Shown: positions 43,525 to 55,514 of the stretch, in pieces
Numbering within the stretch: the first letter of the stretch is position 1
How the letters are laid out: each line of letters opens with the position of its first letter
Assembly: GCA_933228895.1 (NCBI GenBank)
Contig: OW121858.1
Span: 26,869,859 to 26,933,858 of the forward strand
DNA length: 64,000 bases
Source of the DNA: Platycnemis pennipes
Taxonomy: Eukaryota; Arthropoda; Insecta; Odonata; Platycnemididae
Direction of reading: 5' to 3'
The notes under the pieces: generated by a model
What the model was told of the DNA's origin: nothing
What the model saw: the letters and a program-made list of their open reading frames with translations, nothing else
Database searches by the model: none
Made by a program: the position numbers and the translations under genes

Positions 43525-44487
43525 CTGGAAAATATTAGTGAATAAAAGGCTAAAAAGAATCTCATCCGAAACAGAAGTATCATGGCATGCTAACAGGTTC
43601 TCTACCCAGTATTTCTTTTTCTTTTCGGCAGGTGATAAGAAATTTTCCAAACTAAACAGCATTTAATTCCACTATCCCGATTCCTTTTCGAGATAGTTCT
43701 CCCTTCAGTTCGGCGTATTTCTATTCTTTTCATGCAATCATTATCACCTTTACTCATGCTTCTTTCTTGTTCTCACCAACAATGAATTGTAACTTCAATA
43801 ATGACATGCAGCATTCAACTGATAACTAATTTAATGTTTCGTCAACAAGCATTGCCCTCTGCTAAGAATTTTCTTCAGACCCAACATATTTCAGCAAATC
43901 CTTATTCAACAACATATCTTTACAACTGACTTGCCCCATCTCCCTTTACTCCTATACTTCTAAGGTCGATTATAGATTATTAACTATTTTCCAAGAGATC
44001 TGCACTCATATACATCTCAAATTTTGACTGAAACCAATTGCCCACATCATATTCTTAAACTACTTGAGGAAAAAATGTAACCTATGAATTGCAGGGGTTT
44101 TTCATGCAGCGAACACAAAGAGACTGCTACTTTTATATTAACCAAAAGACAATGCTATCATAATTACCTCCATTTTTTGCGTTTCGAAAAAATCTTTAAT
44201 TTAACATTTTTTATATTAAACAAGCTGAAAACTCAGGTGACCTGGTAAAACATTCACGGACCACAGGGGGAATAGGTATTTACCAAATGGGGACCTTTGG
44301 CTGTCAGCAAGACATTAGGCCTTATGGGTGATTCACCAGAAGGATGGTTGGCACAATGGATAAGGAGGTGCCTTAGGGCCTCCTTGAGAGGAACTCCAAC
44401 AAAATACAATCTACAACCAACCTTCTAAGATCCCCCTTGAAAAACACCAATGTCTCTATGACTACCCATTCTTTACTCAATGCTTAC

Positions 44488-44611
44488 CTTTCTCACTAAC
44501 AAAATTTCCAGCGCCATCTTGATCATTTCCAGAAGACTCAACTTCCATACCATGGATGTTCACATAACCCGCCTTGGATGAGAAACGAAATCCACATCTT
44601 TCAAGTGAACC
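44488..44611 (-). CDS. Zinc-finger gene, penultimate exon
   Basis: A 124-bp interval between a CAATCAG acceptor and a GTAAGC donor. It is open in phase 0 for 41 codons plus one base; the G left over completes a Gly codon with the start of the finger exon, and the reading frame then runs straight into its Met-Ser-Arg. The peptide includes Arg-Cys-Gly-Phe, Gly-Tyr-Val-Asn and an acidic Ser/Glu/Asp stretch. The matching phase is the main support for linking it to the finger exon 963 bp away. Confidence 0.72.
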
Positions 44612-45239
44612 CTGATTGACGAAATTAAATATAAAGACAAATTTAACAGGGATTCACTATGAATCACAGATCATGGCATATGAAATATAAATAAGGTATA
44701 AGATTATAGTTCATTTCAAGGCTGATTACCACATTTTCAACGTTAAAACGAAAAACATAACATGTCTCCCTCATATTTATTTTCATTATGCATACAATAA
44801 ATCTATTCAAATTAAAGCAGACCATTGTTCACCAAAATAAATGCATGCAGAATGTCCACTATAGGAAATTTATGATTCAGTGAGTTTTCTGATATTGACA
44901 ACCTATTTTCTATTTCCAGAGTTCATAAACTGTGTACTTAAGATATCTAGGTGTTTATCACGGAGGTAAAAAATGAGGACGATCGCCTTAATATTAATTT
45001 TATGAAATAATGTTTTATAATCTGATCTGGTGCAAGAAAAATCTAGTTACAAAAACGTATTTCCTGGCTGAGCGCCATATAATCCATAATGGAATATCCT
45101 ACACAAATGATATTCGTGACATCGTATAGTCCAATTCCGGCGCTACAAAATTTAAATTACATCTTGCTCACCGATACTTAGCGGCGATCGGTGGCGCTCT
45201 CCAAGGTGGTCGTTTAAAAATGATTCATGTATATACTAG

Positions 45240-45440
45240 CTAGTACTGGGAAGATGGGAAGATTGCTGCTCCTTCTGTCTGTTCATAAAATTCACTTTTC
45301 CATTTAAAATAGGTCGTATTATAGCAGGTCTCCACCAAATTAGCCGTACTATCGTCGAATTTCTTACGGACGACACCGATGGCCTTTTTCGTATGCATCT
45401 TGGTGAAAAGGGACCCCACGTGGAAGCGCACAAAAATGTC
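45240..45440 (-). pseudogene. Penelope-like reverse transcriptase scrap
   Basis: A 63-codon frame contains Phe-Thr-Lys...Phe-Lys-Trp-Lys-Ser-Glu-Phe-Tyr-Glu-Gln-Thr-Glu-Gly-Ala-Ala, a hallmark just before the Met-Gly-Ser-Pro turn in Penelope-like RTs. The turn itself is lost: the frame reads into Phe-Pro-Ser-Ser and stops. The YxDD region, the finger domain and any GIY-YIG nuclease are not seen nearby on this strand. Confidence 0.6.
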
Positions 45441-46069
45441 TTCTCTGCCTAAACTTATGTTCTGAATGCGGCTAAGGAAATGTTAAGAGTTCTTGACGTA
45501 AGAGTTGGCCTTTTCCACCTCCGGTTGCAGTGAAGTGGCGATGTATTTGGCTAATACGTATGTGGGGAAATCTATTGCGCTGATTGCCGCTCTTAGCGGG
45601 ACATTAGACCGACACTTATATTTCAAAAATGATCCGATTTAAGAATTCGTGGTCTCAAAATATGCGAATTCTTGAGAAAAAATATTTAAAAAATCCCCAG
45701 GTTCGTGCGACGACGGATGGCCGTGCCCGAGGCGCCTACAGGGCCTTAATACAGTTGTTTTGAAAATTTATGGTTTACGACCCGGATTAAATGTTTTCTA
45801 AGGTAAACATGGTATTTTAGAGCCCTTTGGGCAAACATTTCAACTGTTTCGTCGTATTCCTTCATGCGGATACGCTGCCTCAAAGGCGAGCGCCGCACGC
45901 CCCTGCCGGCAGCCGCGCATCGCTTGATACGCGCGACACTCCTCACTACCGTGGCACTTCCCTCCTTCCCCTTACATTAGGAAACACAAGAATAACATTA
46001 TCAGGGACTTATGACAGAGAATCAGTGATTCATGGCTACCAGTCATTTCCAGCAATGCAGGACACTCAC

Positions 46070-46088
46070 CCCCCCCCCCCTCTCCTCC
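46070..46088 (+). repeat. Poly-C / C-T run
   Basis: A run of about 13 C followed by TCTCCTCC, 70 bases upstream of the hammerhead-like motif. Confidence 0.9.
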
Positions 46089-46154
46089 AACAGCCTCCTC
46101 CCCACCACCTCCTCGAGGGTCAATATTTGATGCGTAATAACGGCAAAAATCATT

Positions 46155-46196
46155 AGCCCTGACGAGGTCTCCGGCAAAGGAGAGGAAACGTTGGCT
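46155..46196 (+). ncRNA. Hammerhead ribozyme-like motif
   Basis: In order: AGCC, CTGACGA, a five-pair stem II (TCTCC/GGAGA) with a GGCAAA loop, GAAA, C, GTT, GGCT. AGCC and GGCT can pair as stem I, and GTT is an allowed cleavage triplet. Stem III is minimal, as in Penelope-like elements, which are known to carry such motifs. The closing base pair next to GAAA is a G-G mismatch, so this copy may be weak or dead. Confidence 0.6.
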
Positions 46197-47043
46197 TTTT
46201 TAAAAACCTGACGCGGGAACACCCAAAGAGAATACTCTTGCATGAATGGACCGCGAAAGTTTCGGCAACTTGACGAAGACAACGAATTTTTAAAACAATC
46301 TCTCAGCAAATACATTCCAGAAATTTCATATGAAAGTAATCGGAAATATCAGAGAATTAATTATTATGTCTAATAAGAAAACGTACTTATAAGACAGTCC
46401 CGGAATATGTTACTTCGACACATTAACAACATCGCGAGTTTTTATGATAATTGGTAAAATTCAATACCTCAAGGTGCACTATAAAACTATCCCACCATTC
46501 GCAACTGCACGCGTTATACCGCACCATTTCATCAAATAAATTTTCGGGATCGCGTCGTATTAGCGTCCATTCTGCAATATTCCTTGCTTACCTCCTGGGC
46601 TGCCTCCCCATTCTTAGCAATCGTAACAATCCGAAACCACAGGGTATACTCAGGGCTCACGTATTTTGCGCTCAATGGTGACATCCAAGGTTCGATTATT
46701 GCACCAATTCAATAGTTCCCCATTCGGCCACAGGTATCCGGGTAAACAAATGGGTTATAATGGGTGACGCCTATCGAGGGTAAAATATCCTTGCATTACC
46801 CAAATAATTTACAGACAAGGCTACCTTTATGCTAGCTGGGAAGTGGACGATTATCCATTATTGGATTGGTATTTTATATCCAGTAAACTAGTTACTTCGA
46901 AACGCCTACATTCATTGATCACATAGTCAACCTTTCTCTCAGATTCGTCCGATGCTCATATCGCCAAGAGAGGAAGCTCACCAGTGGGACGCGGTTGACC
47001 CTAGCCCTGACACCCGACGTACTTCGTTGACGTTGAAGTCGGC

Positions 47044-47117
47044 CAGCTAGAGGGGATGAGGGTAGCTGGAGGGGAAAGAGGGGAAGAGGATAGCTGGAGG
47101 GGAAAGAGGGTAGCTGG
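47044..47117 (+). repeat. Short GA-rich tandem repeat
   Basis: TAGCTGGAGGGGAAAGAG recurs three times with spacings of 28 and 20 bases. Confidence 0.7.
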
Positions 47118-47665
47118 TCGCTAGAGAAGGAGGCGGAAGATGTGGCTTCAACGGTAGCAACGGCGCACAGTGGGCTGGAATCTAAAAAATTCGCCAACAT
47201 TCATATCTTCAATGTTTTTGATACCAGGGCAATGACATTTTCACAATATCATGCTTGTGGGTCTCAAACTTAAATCCAATGATTCGAGCATGTAGACTAG
47301 TCACGCAACATTTTAAGACAAAATGGCGGAAACCATGAAATCCACTTCGCTAGCAATCATACTGACGGTCAAAAAGAATTTATTTCCCTGAAGTACAATA
47401 TTTTAAAAGTGTAAAAACAACAATCATTCACTAGCCGATTTCGATTTTTGACGCACACTACTTATTTCATAGAATATCGATACAACATCAATACAAAAAA
47501 TTACTGAATGTACTTACTAAATTAGCGATGGGTTGCATTGCGATTCAACTCCGAAAAATAAGAAAGAAGGCACTTTTAAGAATACTTTATCCTAACAGTT
47601 TATCAGTATTTACCTCACAAAATCTCATCATCTGAGTCCGAGTTTACGTCTTCTACATCTACGCT

Positions 47666-47705
47666 ATGCCCTGCAAGCCACCGCAAAGTTGTGTGGCTGG
47701 GGGTG
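47666..47705 (+). repeat. Dispersed repeat fragment (CCCTGCAAGCCACC)
   Basis: The words CCCTGCAAGCCACC and GTGTGGC, spaced 9-10 bases, occur here and at 60616-60655. They mark a dispersed element whose type I cannot fix from so short a piece. Confidence 0.5.
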
Positions 47706-48960
47706 AACATCACCAAGCATGCACTATTGACATGCATCATCCTTGTCCTCTGAATCTGTTAACCCCTCTATCAGAAAAAAGATTCCATTCCTCACAGGGC
47801 ATTATCTCTTTTTTTTCCTGCATTTCTCTCGTTGAAATTAGTGGATCTGAACTTAGTAGCAATATTCGAAAAAAGTCCTAGAATTCTTAAGAATTCTTTC
47901 CATTAATCTTCCTCTAGTGCTGCTCACTGAACCTTTTGATGTTCTTTTGCTTGGATTACAGAGATCACTCCGAGAATCTTCCAGTACTTCCAACACTTCC
48001 AGTATTCCAGAAATATTTATCCATTAACTACACCAATACTTTACATTCACTGGAATCGATTACCCTTTTAAATTTTTCACACAGATATTGTAGTGGAGCT
48101 GACTTCTTTGACTGAGCAGATAGTCCCACAGCTGTCAGCATAATGCCATGTACTTCCTTGCAGGGAACTTATTCAGGATTCATATTCTCCTTTCTGTCAG
48201 AGTAATCAATCTAAACCAACATAAAAAACCATAGATTATCATGTAAAAAGTAAATGTAAAATCTATTGTATTATGTGACAAGACAACTTTGAGACCTGAG
48301 ATCAAATGTTTTTCTGAAGCACGCTCTCTTTGTTCTCAAGCACTCTCCTGATAGATGGTTAATTCTGTAACAACTCTCCATTTTCGTGTCGATAAGCCAA
48401 AAACACTTGAGTACCTCCACTCACAGCAGCAACATAAGACTGAATAACTCCACGAGTGGGAGAGAAATTTGCTAAAGCAATATGTATTGCACATTTTAGG
48501 AAAAACCCTCAAATTATTTTCGTGAACCCAGACACACACACACGTGTTTGGGAGAAATGATGCTATAGGGCCCATGAAACGATTTGCTTGTGAAGGAGTT
48601 ATAAATTGCATAATTACTGGAAGCTTTAGAAAACTTCTAGGAGTTTGAAATGTCATCTTATCTAGTAAAGTGCTGTTCAGGGAACTAAATATTGAGTGCC
48701 GCTGAGGGATCTTAATTGGGACAAAAGGCTGGGGAATGTCTTAGAATCACGAAGGATTACCACAGTTGGCCCAGGTATGACCACCCTCGCTCATGAGTAT
48801 TGTGGCTAATTCCATTTGTAAGCAGAAGTAATCACTGCAGGGAAGGATCTATATTTCATTGAATACAAGAGAAAATGCTGCTGTTCCATACGCCTGCTTC
48901 ATGAGGCTATTAATTGACCAGCCAGGATGCACGAAGGTCCTTACCAATGAAATTTAAGAA

Positions 48961-48975
48961 CTCTCTCTCTCTCTC
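48961..48975 (+). repeat. CT microsatellite
   Basis: Seven CT units in a row. Confidence 0.9.
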
Positions 48976-50935
48976 TATATTCTTGTTCTCTATTATTCGT
49001 GGTTCTTACTGCAATAACATATTTTAGTACATCATTATTCCTTGGTTCAAAATCATGGAGGGAGGAATAAAATTCTGAGCACAGGTTAGTAGAAACAAAA
49101 TAAAAATATTCATTACACTAAATTCGGTGCTGGATGGTTGACCCACTGATCATAGTACATAGTAAATCTAAAATGGAGGGGGGGCAATTAGGGGCAAGCT
49201 ATTCCTCTATAAAATGGCAGTAGAGATGTTGTACTTTATGCGGCATAAATATCTCAGTGTCATTATGTGTCATTCCTAAATGTTTTGTTACACTATAAGA
49301 AAACAGGCAAAAAACAGGATATTTTAATTTTTTTTAATTAAAAAGAGAAATTAATTTAAAAACTACAATGACCATGTAATGCCTTTTAAAAAGGTGCATA
49401 CTTATCATAAAAACTTAAAAAATAACCATACTTGCTTTCACATGGCCATACAAGTGAAGAAAATACAAAAGATTTTGCGAAAAACCTGCTGCGTAGGATT
49501 TTTACATTTTTTTTCAACTTTAACTGGCTCTGTTGATCTATAAATGGGCTGAAAAATTAAGATAGTTTTCATTCTTTGTAGCCTGGGTGTTGAAAATTAA
49601 ATTGCCACACTGCGGGATGTCAGTTTAGAAGCCAAATATTGAATTTTGGCCAGTTTTTCGATTTCAGCCCATAAGTGGCGTGAAACAGAACCCTCTTGCT
49701 ATGCAGTAATGGTGAGAGACAGACCTGAGTCTTCTTAAACGAGGTGAAGGTCAGAGTTGCCCCCAAGGCTCAAGCACTAACAGGTGGTGGAGGGTCGTCT
49801 AGCAGCAGAAGGAGTTTGTAGGTGCAAAGCGAATGCTCGGGAGACTCATCGGGCAATCCTCTAGTAATAATACCAATGTCATTAAGTTCACGACACCTAG
49901 CAACTACTGTACAATTACGGGGGAACGCCAGATTGACGAGAGATAACATGACGCCAAGTTACTTTATTTCTGTCTCTTCAACGCTGGTCAGTGACAACTT
50001 TGAGAGGTCAGCTGCAATCACTTTAATACGAAAAATAGCTATGAGAATCAGGTAGGATTTTATGTGAGAAATCCTTTTTTACCGGTTAATTGCATGGGGG
50101 TGTCTACACTTGACATCGCCAGTTGCATTTTCACTTTTTTTCGCTTTCCTTTCCTCAAGTTTTCTTTCTAGCATTGTAATCTGTTCCTTGGTTATTAATC
50201 CCAAGGGCAGGGGGAGGATTTTGTTACCTTCTGGGTGACCAATGTGCATTTGTTTCCCAATATAATAAGCTGTTAAAGGAATGCAATCAAATGATTCATG
50301 ATAACCACTGAACTTACTTCTGTTCGGGCGATTTCAATGGAGAACCTATATCATGGCCTGTTTTCCTGCTGCGCTGGACGGAATTCATTCGTAGGTGTAG
50401 GCTTGGCACCCTGTACGACTACATTCAATGGCACACATGTGCGGCCCGAGTTATATACGTGAAATGGAGGGTAGAATAGGATGGTGTTTTCATTAGTATA
50501 GATGAAAGTTAATACATTTTGGTGAGACGAGATGGATCTAGAGCAGGAATTCACAGTGCTTCTTGTTACTTATAAGCATTCTGGAAGAAATCACCAAATG
50601 TTTTAAGTAGCAGAGTGTAATGGCATCAAAGGATGCCTTTTTGGTGTTTAGGGAGGAGAATGCAGATTCGAAAAGTTTAGAGAATCTTAGAGACGATTCT
50701 GCTAGCAAAGAAATGGATACACTGTGACCATAAATTGTAATGGGGATAACAAATTGGAAGTTGTTGAATTTGCAAGGAACCCCACGAGCCATAGTAATGT
50801 CATGACAGACATCAGAGTTTAACCTTATTACAGACATGATAAATATAACAAAGGCGGAAATAAAAGGGATCCATAATGATACTAGGCTGGTAATAAGCTG
50901 AATTTCTAAGCCCCACGACGAGCTAGAATGGAAGT

Positions 50936-51157
50936 ATGAAAGGGAAAGTTGGTACTGCACAGAGACGGGTCAAGGTTATGCAAAAGCGTATAGAACAGAT
51001 GGAGAAGAAATTTGAAGTGAATCAAAAGAGCCTTGATTGTCAATTAGCAATGGTGATGGAGGTATTACTGGAGCATGTTGCAGACTTAAAGGGGATGGTA
51101 GAGGGGCATTGTCAGTGTGATGGCAATCATACTCTATTTAGCCGGTTCCCACAATAA
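50936..51157 (+). other. Short coiled-coil-like frame
   Basis: A 73-codon plus-strand frame encodes a charged helix with Val/Ile/Met/Leu at heptad-like spacing (Val-Met-Gln-Lys-Arg-Ile-Glu-Gln-Met-Glu-Lys-Lys-Phe) followed by Cys-Gln-Cys. It could be a fragment of a retroelement Gag or an exon on the opposite strand from the zinc-finger gene. No splice signals or neighbours support it. Confidence 0.25.
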
Positions 51158-52282
51158 GTCATGCCAAGTTTTGCCGGTAATCCCGGGAAACAATTGATAA
51201 GGTTTATTTTAAAAATTAGGAAATACACCATGGTTATTTATGCCACCAGAATATCACGTAAAATTAATCTTTCAAATGTTAAAGGGATATGCAGAGCTAT
51301 GGATTTTGACTTAATCGCCATTTCCTAAAACGTTAGATGAATTTCAGCAAGGTTCCTACAGTTTTTTTAGGATTTGGATCCCAAATACACCATAGGATTC
51401 ACTGCATTGGAGAGCTGCTGTCTTTTTATTAAAGTTCTGTAAAACCATTTTATTTATTTAGTAAAAATTAAAATTTCATTTGATTTTCATTTGTATTTAA
51501 TTTCCCTTTTCATAAGAATGGTGCCGATTGTGTTTTTCTGTTGATTACATACAGCATATGCAACCATCGAAAATCCAACATTTTTGAAAATCAAGCAACA
51601 ATCAGCATGCTAGTTTCTAATTCTGATTTGTACCAGATGTGTTACAGGTAGTATTTGGAATACCCTTCATGTCTCTTCTTTCGTGAATAGCTACCTAAAG
51701 GTCTTTTTTTCTGAGAAACCATTACGTACTTTATTAACAATCATAGCATTTAAGACATTGCAGACCAGGCATTTTTTGTAACATTTCTCAGTAGCCGGCA
51801 TTTCCTTAATCTGCTTTGCATATAATCCTTAAAGTGTATAAAGCATGAACTTTATAGAACATTGGCCGCAAGGCTTCAACATGTGCGAAAAAAGCAGCAG
51901 CTACAAGGTTAACAAATAAATTGCAGTTATTTTTTCCAAACCTTTCAGCAATGCAATTTCAGACTATGAGTAAACAGGAGTGTAATCGTGACTCGTCCTC
52001 AAAAGATGGCACACAGACCATGAAGGAACTCATTGACCGGTCTGCAATGAGTGTACCTATAAACCGGGCAGATCTCTAATAGTAATAATCAGTGGTTACT
52101 CAGAACTGATAGATGGCTTGTCATTCACACCCTTTAGGATAGGCAGGAATGTTAAAATGGAGGGATATTTGGGAAATCAGGAAGGTTGGTGGGAAACTGT
52201 TGGCATTAACATACTCTGAGCAAAAGGTACCATGGGTTGTTAAAAACTAATGTTCAATCCAGTTAAAAAAATGCTAAGTTCA

Positions 52283-53270
52283 TATTGCTCCACACAGCAC
52301 TCAGTGCAGAAAACAGTATACCACCAAAACTTTATTTTCCACAGTTGAGATGTGAAACCTGAGCCCTCATGATTGGAAGATACATTAATGTTGTCAACAC
52401 ACAAACTAATCCCTATAGAAATGTGTTACCAAAGAAGGCAGTGCCTTGTAAACCTCTGCATCTTATGTATTGTAAGTAAGGAACCAGTCATAGATACCTC
52501 TGATTTGCTGCATTGGTCGCCCTCACTGTTGATGGTATCTTTTCTCTGAACATTGCTCTGAACTACTATTGACTGTTTTTCAATATTTATCTATGTTCAG
52601 CTACACGATTTTATGATGATTATGTATCCAGGTATTATGTAAGATCTGATTCACAAAACCAAATATCATATGAAAGTATGAGCAATCATTTATCCGTTAG
52701 CTCACAGAGATGATAATAAACGAATAGCTCAAGCCATCATGTTTGTTGTAAACACCATAATATCCCACATACTTTTTTCCAATCATTTCATCAACATTCA
52801 TATATTCACTGTTGTAATCTCAAGATTTGGTACTGTCCAGTTGCAGGGATTTTGCATATATCCTATTTACCATATTTAACGACATTTAATATGACACTTT
52901 TTTCCAAAACTATTTCTAAAAATCACCCTGCCTCTAATATGTGAACGTTCAACCACCATTGCTGAATTCTGAATGCTACTTTTACCCAAGATGAACAGTG
53001 CTCCCTACTTCAACACCATTACACCATTTATGTTATAATCAACGACGATGTCATCTATTTTGTTATTTAGAAATGTAAGATATAAAAGGAATGAAAATTT
53101 ATATATTTCAGTTCTGCTCTTCTGCACAGTAAAAACTTTTTTGTTCTGTGTATTACTGAAATATGGGTACACCTTATATGCCCTCAAATACAGTAAGCCC
53201 TATTAGCATTATTATATCCTAATCTGGAATGTCCAGTAACATTGAGTCATATCTCCAAGTATCTAGTTTG
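52283..53270. repeat. Tandem duplication, copy A
   Basis: 52283-52556 resembles 55048-55330 and 52786-53000 resembles 57570-57720, both in the same order and orientation: shared words include CCTCATGATTGGAAGA, TTTGATTTGCTGC-like and CCTATTTACNATATTT. Once the 1.9-kb pogo/Tigger element in copy B is removed, the two copies are each about 1.0-1.1 kb. Confidence 0.65.
52495..52560 (-). pseudogene. Decayed copy of a cassette exon
   Basis: This aligns with the exon at 55269-55358 in the tandem duplicate: the 3' part, including a donor-like GAG/GTATCT, is recognisable, but the acceptor and Val-Ser-Val-Lys start are lost. Confidence 0.5.
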
Positions 53271-53294
53271 CAAGAAAATAGACAAAAACCATAC

Positions 53295-53387
53295 CTCTAG
53301 TGTTCTGCTGTCGCCACCCTCACTAACAAATATTTCAATCTCTTTCACATTATCTTCTTTGTCGCCTTGCCTCAACTTCACACTCAC
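53295..53387 (-). CDS. Zinc-finger gene, cassette exon (31 codons)
   Basis: Acceptor TTTTTTTAG, donor GTATGG, open in phase 0 at both ends for 31 codons. It starts Val-Ser-Val-Lys, like the exon at 55269-55358, and is followed by a strongly charged stretch and an Glu-Gly-Gly-Asp-Ser tail. The shared start and length point to exon duplication. Because both ends are phase 0, it could be included or skipped without changing the frame. Confidence 0.6.
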
Positions 53388-55268
53388 CTAAAAAAAGCAC
53401 GAAGGTTTGATAAGCAATATGCGGTAGGAAGAATTCAGGCTCATCAAGAGAGTTGACAGAGGGAAATAGGAAGAATGCAGAGTTGAGACATTGGACAAGA
53501 GAGGGGAGGTGAACACCAAGTGTATTATTGGTCCTTAACACATTCGGTGCAGCCGCCACCAATATGAGTCTCTTCGTACTTGCCTCAGGAATGGCCGCTG
53601 CCTTTCAGCATCTTACGTTACCGGCATATCAAATTCTATTTTTTTCCAATCTGCTTTTCATTGTTGTCATACGTCTTTCTGCTGGTTTGGTGTGTAACAT
53701 TGTACCTCCTTCTCACAAATTACAATTAGTTGCTTCGGAAATATATTTTAAGTTTGCTGCTTTTTTTCCTCCTCGAAATTTTGAGCAAAATTTAGCTAAG
53801 TTTAGCAAAAGACACCATGAGCAGGATGTCCTTGGGCCTATAAAATGACTATTAATATCATGTTTAACAGAAATGACTTTTTGAAGTTTGATAGTTTTCA
53901 CAGGCTAGCACTAATAAATATTCACTAGAGCTGAGAGCCCTGAAATACAATGCTAAGTTCAGGAGATGAATTTTCCTATGCCTCACAACGTAAACTACAT
54001 ACCTGTTACATCAAAAAGAAGGCAGCGCACCCAGCCATTTCAGAGGTTTTTCAAATGATCTTAAAATTAACATTTAATTTTCTTGAAAACTGGGATTTCT
54101 AAGTCCAAACTTTTTGTGTAAAATAAATACATTTATGGAAGGGCATGGATCGCAAGTGATGAAGTCTGTTTTCTTTGATGAAGGAAACTAGCCTATTAGC
54201 TGCTTATTTCTCATTGATGCTCCATGACTCATAAAAGATAAAATGTATGACTTAAATTGGGGTATCACGTGATAATTAGTATCTTATGACCATGAAATCT
54301 TGAAATTTGATAGGAATGGCTACGATATTGCAACTCTGTTCATTGCACATTAAGACAAATAATATTGGGACAACATGCCAATATTATTTATGATCAAGGA
54401 GATATTGAACTAAAGATGTGTAGATTTCAGTTATTGGTCTGATGGAAGCATAAAATGAAAAAGAGAAGAAAAAATTTCTACCATTTCAGATGCAAACTGA
54501 AATAAAATGCTAAACACATGCAGGAATATTCCATCTTTTCATTAAGTTTCAATCATCATATCTTAGCCATCACTATGCTTAAAGGGTTTTTTATTGCCTT
54601 GGCAAAAGGCATGGTGAGAGATAACAGGGAGAGGTGTGAGTGAGGTATTGCAGGCTTGTCCCAATCAAAAAGGTTCCACATCTTGCCATCAAGAGTTGGT
54701 AAGACTTTTATGTATGGAACTCAATAGTAAATATGTTGCCAAAACTGCTAAGTATCTTGAAAACCTGTGTAATTCATCTAAACCTACTTTGAACTGGCAG
54801 AACACTAATGGTAATGAGCTGTGGTTAGTCAGAGCTGACTGTACATCTGCCATTCATATTCTTTACGATAAGCAGATACATAAAAATGTAAGAATTTTTC
54901 ATAAAACAGGAAGGCTAAAGAGAAACGGTTTGACATTTCCACACACTGAATGAAAGGCACCTAATAGCGCTAAATGCTCACATACACTGCAAAAAATGGG
55001 GCACTAAACTCACATTGGTCATTACAGCACTCAATGGAATGAAATTGATCCACACAGCACACAATGCAGGGAGCAGTATGCCAATGAAAAGTTTAATTTC
55101 CACATTCGAGATTTGGAACCTAAGCCCTCATGATTGGAAGACACAGTAAAGTTGCAACCACACTAAACTGATGCTTATACAATTACAAAAATGTATTGCC
55201 AAATCTTGCAATTATCTAGGAAATCTGTGTATGTCATGCATTGGAAGTAGGGCATGTGCCATACTTAC

Positions 55269-55358
55269 ATTTGATTTGCTGCTTAGGTCACTCTCAATGC
55301 TGATTGGTCCTTTCCCCTGAACATCATCTTCCCCTCTTTCCTCTGACTTTACACTCAC
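55269..55358 (-). CDS. Zinc-finger gene, cassette exon (30 codons)
   Basis: Acceptor CTTTTTTAG, donor GTAAGT, phase 0 on both sides. It begins Val-Ser-Val-Lys-Ser-Glu-Glu, a consensus SUMO-acceptor-like site, followed by an acidic and Ser-rich segment. It lies inside copy B of the tandem duplication; its twin in copy A is decayed. Confidence 0.62.
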
Positions 55359-55514
55359 CTAAAAAAGGGAAAACCATTAACACCCGATACTAAGGGATCA
55401 GACATATAGGGAATTGGATGGGGAGAAAGGCAATATGAATAACATAAGAGGATTGCATCCATTGATGTACTGTTAGTTGAGCGAAGAAATGTATCAATGT
55501 TCTACCAGGACATA

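Larger units (their letters stand above)
46200..52280. other. Large intron or intergenic DNA, mostly unassigned
   Basis: If the zinc-finger exons form one gene this lies within an intron of about 8.7 kb (44612-53294). I see small repeats but no further convincing exon. A minus-strand frame of 140 codons at 50538-50960 has no domain and many Ile/Phe/Ser residues typical of non-coding AT-rich DNA. Confidence 0.45.

Noticed and set aside
50538..50960. 140-codon minus-strand ORF
   Set aside because: No domain, no start or splice context, composition typical of AT-rich non-coding DNA.
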